Source: Cyclobacteriaceae bacterium
Lineage (GTDB): Bacteria > Bacteroidota > Bacteroidia > Cytophagales > Cyclobacteriaceae
Length of the DNA: 38,564 bases
Reading direction: 5' to 3'
Assembly (NCBI GenBank): GCA_027533395.1
Contig: JAPZUF010000032.1
Location: 1 to 38,564, forward strand
The notes beneath the pieces were generated by a model. That model did not search any database. It had not been told where the DNA came from and saw only the letters and a program-made list of their open reading frames with translations. This document shows, piece by piece, positions 16,047-25,858 of the stretch. Both the position numbers and the translations under genes were made by a program. Positions within the stretch are counted from its first letter, which is position 1, and each line of letters starts with the position of its first letter.

Positions 16047-19000
16047 TTATGGCTTGCTACCTCTTATAATTTCAACCCATCCTGAATATTTACTTCCACC
16101 TGAGTTTAACTGATAGAAATAAATTCCTTCAGGTAAGTCACCACCATTCCAAGAATTATCATAGTTGTTATTTGAGTAAACCTCGTTACCCCAACGATTT
16201 GTTACAACTAATTTAGAATTAGGTGCGAGATTTCTAATCGTAAAGAATTCATTTTTATTATCTGCATCATTATCTGGCGTGAAAACATTAGGAATAAAGA
16301 TTGCCTGATTAACTTCAATCACCAATTGATCTTCTAATCTACAACCATTATCATCCTCAACAATATAATCATAAGTTCCGGCTGGTAGCTGGTCAAATCT
16401 TTTAAAGAACCTGAAGTCAGCATCTTGTGTAGTTACTAAAGTTAACGGTGAACTATAAAATTGGTCAGGAGAAAATGGTGTGGTCAATTCTAATGCCATA
16501 GAGAAAGGTGCTAACCCACCCGACATTATTTTTATCGACACAACACCTGCTGCCTCATCCGGATATGATTGCTCAAAATCGGAAAGACTTACTACCACTT
16601 GTTGGTTAATTGTAACATTTGTTGTTTGTGATAAATTACAAGTACCTTGAAGCTGCGAAAGAATAATAGCATATTCTCCTGCTTGAGATAAGAATGAATT
16701 AGTATTAGCGATTAAATAACTTCCGGTAGGGAAAGGATTAACATTCAAATCAGAAAATACAACTTGATTATCACTCACTCTTCTTACTTCTAATTGAAGA
16801 TTCTGTGCAACGTCACCTGTAATACTCGTCACCTGTAAATCTTGGTTGATACATACAGCTGCTGTTTCAAAAGACACCGCTGTTGGTCCTGATATATTAC
16901 CAGTAACATTTAGTGGACAAAGCGAAGATGTCCCTGAAGGTGTAATGATAACTCTGTAATCGCCAGAAATTAAGTTGCCAAAATTTCTAGCCTCGCCATT
17001 ATAAGTGATATTAACAACTTCTACTGGTGTAAACAATCCTCTTTCAATAATCAAATCATAAGTTCCTGCTTGAGGTAACTGATTAATGGTGATAGCACCA
17101 CTGGCTCCATTATTAGCACATAAAGCATTTACAAAAGCAATATCAGAAGGAGCACCAACAGGATTAGGTGCAGTAATTCCTATGGTTTGTGATACTTCAC
17201 AGCTAGCCGCATTTCTCACTCTTACTATATATGAACCTGCACTAAATCCACTAAATGATGTTGCTAAAGGCAGATTGGTAAATGGTCTCAATTGGGTAGT
17301 TCCTGTACCATCGAAAATACCAACTTGATTACCCGCAGTGCCGGTTACCTGTATAGTGCCATCGTTACCAGTACATGTTGTTGTATTAGTAGCAGTTGAA
17401 ACAAAAGTTATTTGAGTAGGCGGAGGAATGTTAATCGTAACTTGTGCAAAACAAGGATCGCTAGCATTTCTTCGAACACTAATTATTTGATTAAAAGAAG
17501 GCGATGCCCCTGCTGGAATACCTGTTACTTGACTACCAGCAACAAATGGCTTAAATGGATCTGAAATTCCTCCATCGAACGACCACTCTAAAACATTTCC
17601 AGTTTCACCCGCAACATCAATTGTTGCCGAACCTGTTGCATCACCGAAACAAACAGGTGAGATAATATTAGAAGCCACTGGTGTACCAACAGTACCAGAT
17701 TGATCTACAGTAACGAAACCAGTTTTGATACAACCTGGATCACCGTATTCAATTGTATAGCTGTAAGTACCAGAAGGTAAATTTGTAAAGATGAAGTTAT
17801 TGAAGTTTGTCCTTGAGATGGTCAGGTTGGTAGGTGAAACCCCTGTTATTTCTATTCTTACTCCTGTATTATTAATAACAGGAACCGCTGGATTAATATC
17901 GAAAACTATACCACCTGTTGATAATGTACACGTTGCTGGCGAAGGATTCGGAGTGATCACAACTGTAGCACAAGTTCCTGTTCCTGAACCACAGCTTGGA
18001 TCAGTGCTATCCGTAATCGTTATGTTAAAGCTTGATGAAGCCGTACATCCACCTAGATCATAGGATACATTTATGCTAACTGTTGAACCCCCTAAAGCAG
18101 CAGGATTCAAATTACTTCCTGATATAGCTGGACTACCACTAAATGTAAAAGTACCGCCAGAAGGATTTGCGCTTACAAAGGTTAGTAAATTGATTACACC
18201 TCCATTTTCACAACGAGGTGCAGCGGGTGTTGTTACCGTTAATACTGGATTTGAAACTACATCAATCTGAAATGTTGAATTTGTAGTGCAAGTTCCAGAA
18301 GTATAGGTGACGTTAATTGTTTGTGAGCCATTCAAAGCCGTTGGATCAAAAGTGCCAGTTGCAGTATCAACACCTGTACCTGTAAAGGCAAAGGTTCCTC
18401 CAACTGGTGTAGCGCTCACTAATGTTGATAATGAGATTGGTGCCGATGCTTGACAAACTGATGGAGCGACTGTAGGAACGGTAATAGTCGCATCATCAAT
18501 AATTTCAATATTAAAGTTTACGTTGGCAGGGCATGAACCACCAACAGTTGCATTGATAACATAAACTCCTAAAGCTTGAGATGCATCAAAGTTACTACCC
18601 GTAACACCTGTACCTGTGAAAGTAACTGTTGATGCGGGAACTACATTTACTAATGTATTTAAATCAATGGTTGTAGCTGACTGACAAACTTGTAATGGAT
18701 TGGAAATTGGAGTTATGGTTGTACTGTTAACTACATTCACATCAATTTGTGCAGCTGGTGTTTGTCCACAAGCAAAGGTTGCAGTTACATAAAAGTCGTT
18801 AATAGCAGCAGTTGTCATGTCTAGCTGGGCAGCTGTTGGTGTAAAATTAGGAGTTGCTGTTGTGTTCAATAAAGTTGTTAAAGCTGCATCAGCATACCAA
18901 TTGTAACTTGTAGCACCTGCAATGGCATCAACGGATAATGTTGGGATAGTTACATTTACACAAGTAACAATAGGTGACGCAGGATTTGGAACAGGCGCAG

Positions 19001-22000
19001 GTGTTGCACTGTAATCAAAACTTACCCGAGCAAATCCCGCATTTTCAAAATATTCTATTTGAATTTGATGTGATCCTGCTGTTAAACATACAGGAACTGA
19101 TGTGTAAACAGTATAACTGTGGTTGCTAAATGAATTTGCTGGAGCAAGTGTAATCACAACACCATCAATGGTTAAACGAACACCATCATCTCCTCCCACT
19201 TGAAAAGTATAAACACCCGCAGCAAAGGACTTATTCATCCTAAATCGCACACTAAAGTTATTCAAATAGCTTCCACAAATATTGGCACCTTGTAAGGGAA
19301 TGTTATTACTTAGGTTAAGGTTAAAAACATCTGTTGTTGTATTGTAAGAAGATGTGCCAAAAGCTGCTAATTCAGTTTCATTAAAAAATCCTCTGTACTT
19401 GGATAAGTTATAGTTTACATTATTTTGATAAGGTGTTAAAGGTGTAGTAGTAAAATCATCATACACATAACCAATCCAAGTTTCAGCTCCAAAAGTATTT
19501 GGATTGCCGGGTATAGGCGTTACTGCAACATCTGCGGCTCCTGAAACTGTTCCCGCACCGCAGGCATCAGAAACAGAAACCATGGTATACGTTGCACCTG
19601 GTGCCGCAGGTGCTACATTGAATACATAAGGTGAGGTAAGAATATTTGTCGCTGAGATATTGGTTACTCCGTCCGTATAAACAATGTTCCAAGGCGCAAC
19701 TCCAGTAAGTGTAATGGTAACATCGGCATTTCCTCCAACACAAATAGAAGTAGTGCCTGAAATAGTTGCAGTAGGATTAGGACTGACTGTAATAGTTTGG
19801 TTGGCTGTTGCCGTGGCGCTTGTAACACAAACTTCTGATGAAGTAAGAGTGACACTTATAACATCATTATTGGCAAGAGCGGCATCGGTATAAGTTGTAT
19901 TTGTTTCTCCTGGTAATGGATTTCCATTCTTGCTCCATTGTAAAGTTGGAGTTAGTCCTCCATTGGTAATACTTGCGGTAAATGTTACTGAGGTTGCGGG
20001 GCAAATAGTTGTACCCGGATTGGCTGATATTGAAACAAGTGGTGTTAGCGTTGAATTTACAACTGTGGTTATAACGTTGCTGGTAATGGTAGCTGGAGAA
20101 GGACAAACTTCATTGCTCGTTAATGTAACTGAAATTTGCTCCCCATTCGTTAATGCTGTGGTAGTATAAGTAGCATTTGTCTCTCCTACGATAGGATTTC
20201 CATTTGATAACCATTGAAACGCTGGTGTGACACCACCGTTTGTTGGTGTTGCTGTAAAAGTTACGGATGTGCCTGCACAAATTACATTATCTGCATCATT
20301 AGAAGTTATACTAACGGTTGGTGTTACTAGAGGTAATACTGTATTATTAATTACATTACTCAAAGCTGTAAGAGGAACTGCACAAGGTGAACTACTCGTT
20401 AATTGTACGCTAATATTATCATTAGTAGCGAGTGTATTTATTACTAATGTTGAACTTGTTTCTCCTACTATTGGATTTCCATTTAATAACCATTGAAAAG
20501 TTGGCGTAGCTCCACCATTAACAGGCGTAGCTGTAAAGGTGACAGAGGTTCCTGCACAAAAACTATTGTCTGCATCAGATGAAACAATTGAAACAGATGG
20601 AGCAGATGTTGCAGGTACACTTATCGTAATTACATTGCTTGTTACTACTAATATAGTGGTACATGGTGCGTTTGAAGTTAACTGAACTGAAACCTGATCG
20701 TTGTTAGCTAAAGTTGTAGTTGTAAATGTATTATTGGTTTCACCTACAACTGGATTTCCATTCAAAAGCCATTGAAATGCAGGTGTTGCACCACCGTTCG
20801 TAATAGATGCAGTAAAAGTTACAGATGTTCCAGCGCAAATTGTATTATCTGCATCATTAGAAGTTATTGAAACTGTTGGTGTAACAGCAGGCAAAACAGT
20901 TGTCTTAATAACATTGCTTGTAACAGTTGTTGGAGAAGCACAGGTTGCATTGCTAGTTAATGTTACTGAAATCTGTTCTCCATTTACCAAACTACTAGTC
21001 GTGTATGTGGCGTTGGTTTCTCCTGCTATTGGATTACCTCCTGATAACCATTGAAATGTTGGCGTAGAGCCGCCATTAACTGGAGTCGCAGTAAAGGTTA
21101 CTGAAGTACCAGCGCAAATAGAGTTATCAGCATCAGATGATGTTATTGTAATAGCAGGTGTTACTAAAGGTAAAATTGTAGTAGAAATTGTATTGCTTGT
21201 AACAGTAGCAGGAGAGGCACAAGTTGCATTACTGGTCATGCTAACTGAAATATTCTCACCATTGGTTAAAGTACTTGTTGTATAAGTGGAACTTGTTTGG
21301 CCGGCAATCGGTGCACCACCCGATAACCATTGGTATGTTGGGGTTGTTCCTCCATTAACTGGTGTTGCTGTAAATGTTATTGATGAACCTGCACAAACAG
21401 AATTGTCTGCATCAGATGATACGATGCTAACACTTGGCGTTACCGTTGTTGTAACAGTAATGGTTACTGATGTTGAAGTTACGGTTGCTGGCACAGCGCA
21501 ATTCAAAGAACTAGTCATACGAACAGATACCTGATCATTGTTCGCTAATGTTGTTGTATTAAAAGTTGAAGCAGTTTGACCAACTACATCTGCGCCATTT
21601 AAAATCCATTGGTAGGTTGGAGTGGCTCCGCCATTTATAGGCACTGCTGTAAACGTAACATTGGTTCCTGCACAAATGGAAGTTCCCGGAGCTGTTGTAA
21701 CTGAAACAGATGCTGTAAGTGGGCTAGCCACAGTCATATTGATTGCATTACTCGTAACACTCGCAGGTGTAGCACAAGTTGCATTGCTTGTAAGAACAAC
21801 AGTTACTATATCTCCATTATTTAAAGTGGAGGTTGTGAAGCTTGTTCCCGTTTGACCTACAACATCTGCACCGTTGATTCTCCATTGGTACGTTGGCGTT
21901 GTTCCGCCATTCGTTATTGATGAATTAAATGTTACCGAAGTTGCTGGACAAATAGTCGAACCAGGATTAACAGTTATTGAAACGGTTGGAACGACTGAAG

Positions 22001-24584
22001 GTGTAACATCCATTAAAATTGTGTTACTAGTCACAGTTGTTGGAACAGGACAAGTTGCATTGCTTGTCATGACCACGCTTACCTGATCATTATCATTTAA
22101 CGTTGTTGAGACAAAAGTTGCGCTTGTAGCACCAACAACATTTGAACCGTTTATTTGCCATTGATAAGTAGGTGCACCTCCGCCATTAGTAGGTGTAGCG
22201 GTGAATGTTGCACTCGTTCCGCTACAAATAGCATTACTTGGTGCAACTGCTATACTAACTGTTGGAACAACTGTAGGATTAACAGTAAAATTAATAGCAT
22301 TACTAACCACTGTTGTTGGCACAGCACATGTTGCATTGCTCACCATTTCAACTGTAACAATATCTCCGTTATTTAAAGTCGATGAAGTAAATGTTGCATT
22401 TGTTGCAGCAGGAACATTAGTTCCGTTTATTCTCCATTGGTAAGTTGGAGTAGCACCACCATTGGTTGGTGTTGCTGTAAAATTCACTGTTGCACCAGAG
22501 CAAATATTATTTCCTAAATCTGACACTATCGTAACACTTGGTAATACACTTGGATTAACCGTAACTGTTACTTCATCAAATACAGCTGGGCAATTATTAG
22601 CTGGATCATCGGTTGTTAATCTTAAAATATAATTACCTGCAATAGTTGCCGTGAATGTTACAGTTGCTGGTGTGGCAGTTGGCGTTATCAAAGATAAATT
22701 ACCATCTCCACCCCCAGGTTGGCTAACAATACTCCATGTACCAGTCGATGCTGATCCGCCAATCGAAGCATTGTTTAGATTGAGTATAGTTCCAGAACAA
22801 ATGGGTGTATAAGTGCCTGCTTCTACAGTTGGTGCTTGATCAAAAGTGATGGTAACTTCATCAAAAACTGCGTTACAAGGTCCTGCAGGATTATTGGTTG
22901 TTAATCTCAATACATATGCCCCCGGTACTGAAGCAGTAAAAGTCACAGTAGAAGGGTTCGCAACAGCTCCTGTATTACTAAGTACGCCATTACCACCCAC
23001 TGGTTGTGTCCTAATTGTCCAAGTAGCATTAGTAGCACTTCCTGAAATACTTGAGCCAGATAAAGGCACAACAGCTCCAGCACAATTGTTTGGATTATTT
23101 GGTCCTGCTTCTACAATGGCTGGCTGATTAACTGTTATAGAAATATCATCCGTATCTGCTGGGCAAATTCCAGCAGGGTCATCAGTTGTTAAGCGAAGGA
23201 CATACACACCAGCGACAGTTGCTGTAAAAGTTGCAATAGCTGGGTTGAGTGGATTAAGATTGTTTAATAGACCATCACCAAGTGGTGGTTGAGTGACAAT
23301 TGACCAAGTAGCACTTGTAGCCGAACCCGAAAAACTTGAACCGGTCATTGTTCTGATGGTACCTCCACATATTGTAGCCGTTGCTGGGCCCGCATCTGCT
23401 ATTGGAGCAGCGTCAACTGTAATAACAACATCATCAAAAACAGCAGTACACGCGTTGGCTGGGTCATTGGTAGTTAACCTTAAAGTATAGTTACCCGCAA
23501 CTGTAGCAGTAAAAGTTACTGCAGATGGATTTGCTGTTTGGGCTGTTGAACTTAGACTTCCATTACCTCCAACCGGTTGCGCAACAATTCCCCAAGCACC
23601 TGTAGATGCAGAACCACCAATTGATGAGCTCACTAAGGTTGCGTTATTACCTCCACAAATATTCTGAGGATTTCCTGCTTCAACAGTTGGTGCTGGCGCA
23701 ATGTTAATTGTAATTTGATCAATTATTGCAGGACAACCACCACCTGTAGTAGTTAAAGTAAGTGTGACAGTTCCATTGGTTAAATCTGTGCCCGCTGGCG
23801 TGTAAACTGCATTAAGTGCATTAGGATTACTGAAAGTCCCCGCTCCTCCTGACCAAACTCCCCCTGTTGCAGAGCCACCAACACTTCCTGAAAGTGTATA
23901 GGTGCTTCCACTACAAATCTCTATCGGACTTGTACCCGCATCGACTGTTGCACCACCCGGTACTACAATGTTGGTTTGTGTGGCTGTACATCCATTAGCA
24001 TCCGTTACAGTTACATCGTAAGAATCTGCAGGCAAGCCTGAAGGGTTGGCTGTGTTTCCAGGGTCCGGTATGATTGACCAATCATAGGAATAAGGTGCAG
24101 TTCCGCCACTTGCCGTAATGGAAATACTTCCATCATTACCATTACAACTTGGTGTGATGGTTGGAGTATTGAAAGACAATTGTGTAGGTTGTGTGATATT
24201 AACTCCAGATACCTGTCTTCTTGTACAAGTTAATACAGGTGTACCACCATTAGAGGTAATTACATTTACTCGATAAGTTCCGCCAATTACATCACTTGCA
24301 AAGAGGTTGTTGAAAGTTACAGTTTGTAAATTTGAGTTAGATATCGTTTCAATGGGTATTTCACCAAAACCTGTGTCTACAACAAGTGAATAAGAAAAAG
24401 GCGCCTGACCTCCTGACAAAGTAACGGTTATCGAACCATTGTTACCATTGAAGCAACTTACGTTGGTTGTTCCTGTTAATACAAAACTCGCAATGGGTGT
24501 TCCGGTACACTGAGCCTCAACGCGATTATTAAAAGCAGTTAAAGCCAGAAAAAATAAGACCGATATGTAAAAGTGCTTTCTCAT
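16047..24584 (-). CDS. giant T9SS-exported Ig-repeat surface protein (2845 aa)
   Basis: Signal peptide at residues 1-24. Next are two SprB-type segments (NVSCFNGNNGSITV, TPSCNGNDGSISITASGG, about 38-210), five tandem PKD/Ig-like units of about 94 aa (about 212-680), then ten Ig-like units of about 92 aa (about 682-1600), each with two conserved cysteines. A PA14-like domain follows (about 1700-1865: GYVYDDFTTTPL, GGDDGVRLTIDGV), then three TGTGV-type units and further SprB-like modules. The last 90 residues (NVFTPDNDADNKNEFF, VVTNRWGNEVYSN, GIYFYQL) are the gliding-motility-associated C-terminal domain, the type B sorting signal of T9SS. Probable role: adhesion or gliding at the cell surface. 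The start overlaps the preceding small gene by four bases (ATGA). Confidence 0.92.
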   Translation of the reverse strand: MRKHFYISVLFFLALTAFNNRVEAQCTGTPIASFVLTGTTNVSCFNGNNGSITVTLSGGQAPFSYSLVVDTGFGEIPIETISNSNLQTVTFNNLFASDVIGGTYRVNVITSNGGTPVLTCTRRQVSGVNITQPTQLSFNTPTITPSCNGNDGSISITASGGTAPYSYDWSIIPDPGNTANPSGLPADSYDVTVTDANGCTATQTNIVVPGGATVDAGTSPIEICSGSTYTLSGSVGGSATGGVWSGGAGTFSNPNALNAVYTPAGTDLTNGTVTLTLTTTGGGCPAIIDQITINIAPAPTVEAGNPQNICGGNNATLVSSSIGGSASTGAWGIVAQPVGGNGSLSSTAQTANPSAVTFTATVAGNYTLRLTTNDPANACTAVFDDVVITVDAAPIADAGPATATICGGTIRTMTGSSFSGSATSATWSIVTQPPLGDGLLNNLNPLNPAIATFTATVAGVYVLRLTTDDPAGICPADTDDISITVNQPAIVEAGPNNPNNCAGAVVPLSGSSISGSATNATWTIRTQPVGGNGVLSNTGAVANPSTVTFTASVPGAYVLRLTTNNPAGPCNAVFDEVTITFDQAPTVEAGTYTPICSGTILNLNNASIGGSASTGTWSIVSQPGGGDGNLSLITPTATPATVTFTATIAGNYILRLTTDDPANNCPAVFDEVTVTVNPSVLPSVTIVSDLGNNICSGATVNFTATPTNGGATPTYQWRINGTNVPAATNATFTSSTLNNGDIVTVEMVSNATCAVPTTVVSNAINFTVNPTVVPTVSIAVAPSNAICSGTSATFTATPTNGGGAPTYQWQINGSNVVGATSATFVSTTLNDNDQVSVVMTSNATCPVPTTVTSNTILMDVTPSVVPTVSITVNPGSTICPATSVTFNSSITNGGTTPTYQWRINGADVVGQTGTSFTTSTLNNGDIVTVVLTSNATCATPASVTSNAINMTVASPLTASVSVTTAPGTSICAGTNVTFTAVPINGGATPTYQWILNGADVVGQTASTFNTTTLANNDQVSVRMTSSLNCAVPATVTSTSVTITVTTTVTPSVSIVSSDADNSVCAGSSITFTATPVNGGTTPTYQWLSGGAPIAGQTSSTYTTSTLTNGENISVSMTSNATCASPATVTSNTISTTILPLVTPAITITSSDADNSICAGTSVTFTATPVNGGSTPTFQWLSGGNPIAGETNATYTTSSLVNGEQISVTLTSNATCASPTTVTSNVIKTTVLPAVTPTVSITSNDADNTICAGTSVTFTASITNGGATPAFQWLLNGNPVVGETNNTFTTTTLANNDQVSVQLTSNAPCTTILVVTSNVITISVPATSAPSVSIVSSDADNSFCAGTSVTFTATPVNGGATPTFQWLLNGNPIVGETSSTLVINTLATNDNISVQLTSSSPCAVPLTALSNVINNTVLPLVTPTVSITSNDADNVICAGTSVTFTATPTNGGVTPAFQWLSNGNPIVGETNATYTTTALTNGEQISVTLTSNEVCPSPATITSNVITTVVNSTLTPLVSISANPGTTICPATSVTFTASITNGGLTPTLQWSKNGNPLPGETNTTYTDAALANNDVISVTLTSSEVCVTSATATANQTITVSPNPTATISGTTSICVGGNADVTITLTGVAPWNIVYTDGVTNISATNILTSPYVFNVAPAAPGATYTMVSVSDACGAGTVSGAADVAVTPIPGNPNTFGAETWIGYVYDDFTTTPLTPYQNNVNYNLSKYRGFFNETELAAFGTSSYNTTTDVFNLNLSNNIPLQGANICGSYLNNFSVRFRMNKSFAAGVYTFQVGGDDGVRLTIDGVVITLAPANSFSNHSYTVYTSVPVCLTAGSHQIQIEYFENAGFARVSFDYSATPAPVPNPASPIVTCVNVTIPTLSVDAIAGATSYNWYADAALTTLLNTTATPNFTPTAAQLDMTTAAINDFYVTATFACGQTPAAQIDVNVVNSTTITPISNPLQVCQSATTIDLNTLVNVVPASTVTFTGTGVTGSNFDASQALGVYVINATVGGSCPANVNFNIEIIDDATITVPTVAPSVCQASAPISLSTLVSATPVGGTFAFTGTGVDTATGTFDPTALNGSQTINVTYTSGTCTTNSTFQIDVVSNPVLTVTTPAAPRCENGGVINLLTFVSANPSGGTFTFSGSPAISGSNLNPAALGGSTVSINVSYDLGGCTASSSFNITITDSTDPSCGSGTGTCATVVITPNPSPATCTLSTGGIVFDINPAVPVINNTGVRIEITGVSPTNLTISRTNFNNFIFTNLPSGTYSYTIEYGDPGCIKTGFVTVDQSGTVGTPVASNIISPVCFGDATGSATIDVAGETGNVLEWSFDGGISDPFKPFVAGSQVTGIPAGASPSFNQIISVRRNASDPCFAQVTINIPPPTQITFVSTATNTTTCTGNDGTIQVTGTAGNQVGIFDGTGTTQLRPFTNLPLATSFSGFSAGSYIVRVRNAASCEVSQTIGITAPNPVGAPSDIAFVNALCANNGASGAITINQLPQAGTYDLIIERGLFTPVEVVNITYNGEARNFGNLISGDYRVIITPSGTSSLCPLNVTGNISGPTAVSFETAAVCINQDLQVTSITGDVAQNLQLEVRRVSDNQVVFSDLNVNPFPTGSYLIANTNSFLSQAGEYAIILSQLQGTCNLSQTTNVTINQQVVVSLSDFEQSYPDEAAGVVSIKIMSGGLAPFSMALELTTPFSPDQFYSSPLTLVTTQDADFRFFKRFDQLPAGTYDYIVEDDNGCRLEDQLVIEVNQAIFIPNVFTPDNDADNKNEFFTIRNLAPNSKLVVTNRWGNEVYSNNNYDNSWNGGDLPEGIYFYQLNSGGSKYSGWVEIIRGSKP
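19785..22540 (-). repeat. ten tandem Ig-like coding repeats (about 276 bp each)
   Basis: Each unit runs from a T/S-V-S-I segment through C(A/S)GTSVTFTA, NGG-TPTYQW, a G(Q/E)T segment, SVxLTSNxxC and TSNxI. Units 5 to 9 share SSDADNS/SNDADN and are more alike than units 1 to 4 and 10, pointing to recent duplication or gene conversion. Confidence 0.85.
22541..23949 (-). repeat. five tandem PKD/Ig-like coding repeats (about 282 bp each)
   Basis: Units begin (T/I)VEAG, pass through IC(S/G)G, GSAS-GxW, VTFTATVAG-Y-LRLTT(D/N)DPA and end CxAVFDEVTITV. The first unit is the most divergent. Confidence 0.8.
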
Positions 24585-24925
24585 TTAGATGAAAGTATAA
24601 TTTGAGATCTTGATAGTTGTTTGCAAAATTTATTTTCTTCTCCTACGAAATTAACATCGACCCTGTAAATTAGTGATGGATCTAATTTTTCAAATTTTAG
24701 AATTTGATTACCAGCTTGATTTAATTCTTTCACCACTTCGTTGCCAGTTGCTTTCTCAGCGTATAAAGTACAGCTATATGATCTAGATGTAGAAATCTTT
24801 ATTTCTATTATACCCATATCTCGGGTAGTGACTGCTTTTTGTACCTCTACCTTGTTGCTGCATTGTGCCTGCCCTTGAGTTTGCAAAGCGAAAACGAATA
24901 CTATGACTAAGATATATTTTAACAT
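24581..24925 (-). CDS. small secreted protein upstream of the giant surface protein
   Basis: A 114-aa protein if started at ATG 24925, where a good signal peptide begins (MLKYILVIVFVFALQTQGQAQC). An in-frame extension to 25000 lacks such a signal. The mature region is about 93 aa with several Cys and beta-strand character; no family is recognised. Its stop overlaps the start of the giant gene (ATGA), so the two are translationally coupled and likely act together at the cell surface. Confidence 0.75.
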   Translation of the reverse strand: MLKYILVIVFVFALQTQGQAQCSNKVEVQKAVTTRDMGIIEIKISTSRSYSCTLYAEKATGNEVVKELNQAGNQILKFEKLDPSLIYRVDVNFVGEENKFCKQLSRSQIILSSK

Positions 24926-25148
24926 ATAAGTGTCCTTTATCGTTATTAACTGGTCTATTGTAACCTTTTTAGGTCTTACAAAAGGCAATTCAAATATCAT
25001 ATTTTAAAAAGCTCTTAAAGTTTAAAAAATCGGTCAGATACAACCACGTAAGATAATATTCAAAAAATAACATTTAAATGCAACGTGTTGACTTCAAAAC
25101 CAATGAGCAATATACACTTAAAGTGTTAATTTAACTAAAAAAGGATGT

Positions 25149-25709
25149 TTAGTATTTCCTATTTAGAATTTCTGCCATGATAAAAGCTCGCTTAACTTTA
25201 TCATTATCCTCAAAATCTAAGGCAACTTGTCTGGCCAAGGAGTTATTTTCTTCTTTTTCAAATTCTTTAAACTTTTTAAACTCAACTTTTGGTGTTTCAA
25301 GCGCTCCTTCTAATTGCAATTCTTCGTAGGATTTTCTGTTAAATGCCTCAAATCGCGATTTTTCGAATGTCTTGTAGGTTTCTTCCTTTTCAAAATCATA
25401 GCCTTTCGGTTCATCGTAAGTTTCTTCTTTGATCGTATCGTATGACTTGTATTCAGGAATAGTTTCCTCTTCAAACTCCTGATAACCTCGTTTTTTAGTT
25501 GTCACTTCCGGTTCGGGCTCAGGCATTTTTGCTTCCGTTATTTCCTTAAGCAATTCTTCGAAAGTCAGAGGCTTTGGTCCACTGGGTTGACTATCAGTAC
25601 TTTGCCTGCGAGTCGAAGGTCTTTCTTCTTCTTTTTTCTTTTTACTTGCACGACCAAACAGGTAAATCACACCCAAAATCACATAAATCCAAAACTGCAG
25701 GTTATCCAT
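25149..25709 (-). CDS. membrane-anchored charged protein, unknown function
   Basis: A 186-aa protein with one N-terminal transmembrane helix (NLQFWIYVILGVIYLFG), a KKKKEEE stop-transfer segment and then a long, low-complexity Glu/Lys/Tyr/Phe-rich region (EEETYDEPKGYDFEKEETYKTF-like) probably cytoplasmic and disordered. The C-terminus (VKRAFIMAEILNRKY) is a short helix often conserved in this kind of Bacteroidota protein. A promoter-like element ends one base before the ATG. Function unknown. Confidence 0.8.
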   Translation of the reverse strand: MDNLQFWIYVILGVIYLFGRASKKKKEEERPSTRRQSTDSQPSGPKPLTFEELLKEITEAKMPEPEPEVTTKKRGYQEFEEETIPEYKSYDTIKEETYDEPKGYDFEKEETYKTFEKSRFEAFNRKSYEELQLEGALETPKVEFKKFKEFEKEENNSLARQVALDFEDNDKVKRAFIMAEILNRKY

Positions 25710-25710
25710 T

Positions 25711-25745
25711 TAAATGTATTTATCGGGTTAAATTAGTCAAAATGC
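25711..25745 (-). promoter_or_regulatory. candidate near-leaderless promoter for the 186-aa gene
   Basis: On the minus strand TTTG, a 19-base spacer and TACATTTA (7 of 8 to TAnnTTTG) end just before the ATG at 25709. If used, the transcript would be leaderless or nearly so. Confidence 0.35.
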
Positions 25746-25793
25746 AGGGTTTTGCCACATTTTACGACAACAATTGACGGCTTAATTTTTTAT

Positions 25794-25825
25794 TTTGAAA
25801 TGGTTCGGCAGGACTTTTATCTTTG
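25794..25825 (+). promoter_or_regulatory. Bacteroidota-type promoter for smc
   Basis: TTTG (25794-25797), a 20-base spacer, TATCTTTG (25818-25825), an exact -7 element, 33 bases before the smc ATG. Confidence 0.65.
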
Positions 25826-25858
25826 CCTTCCTTTTTACAATCAACCCCATAGTTCACC

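Noticed and set aside
17086..23490. Many plus-strand ORFs of 60-93 aa inside the giant gene
   Set aside because: Shadows of the Thr/Val/Ala-rich repeat coding sequence on the opposite strand.
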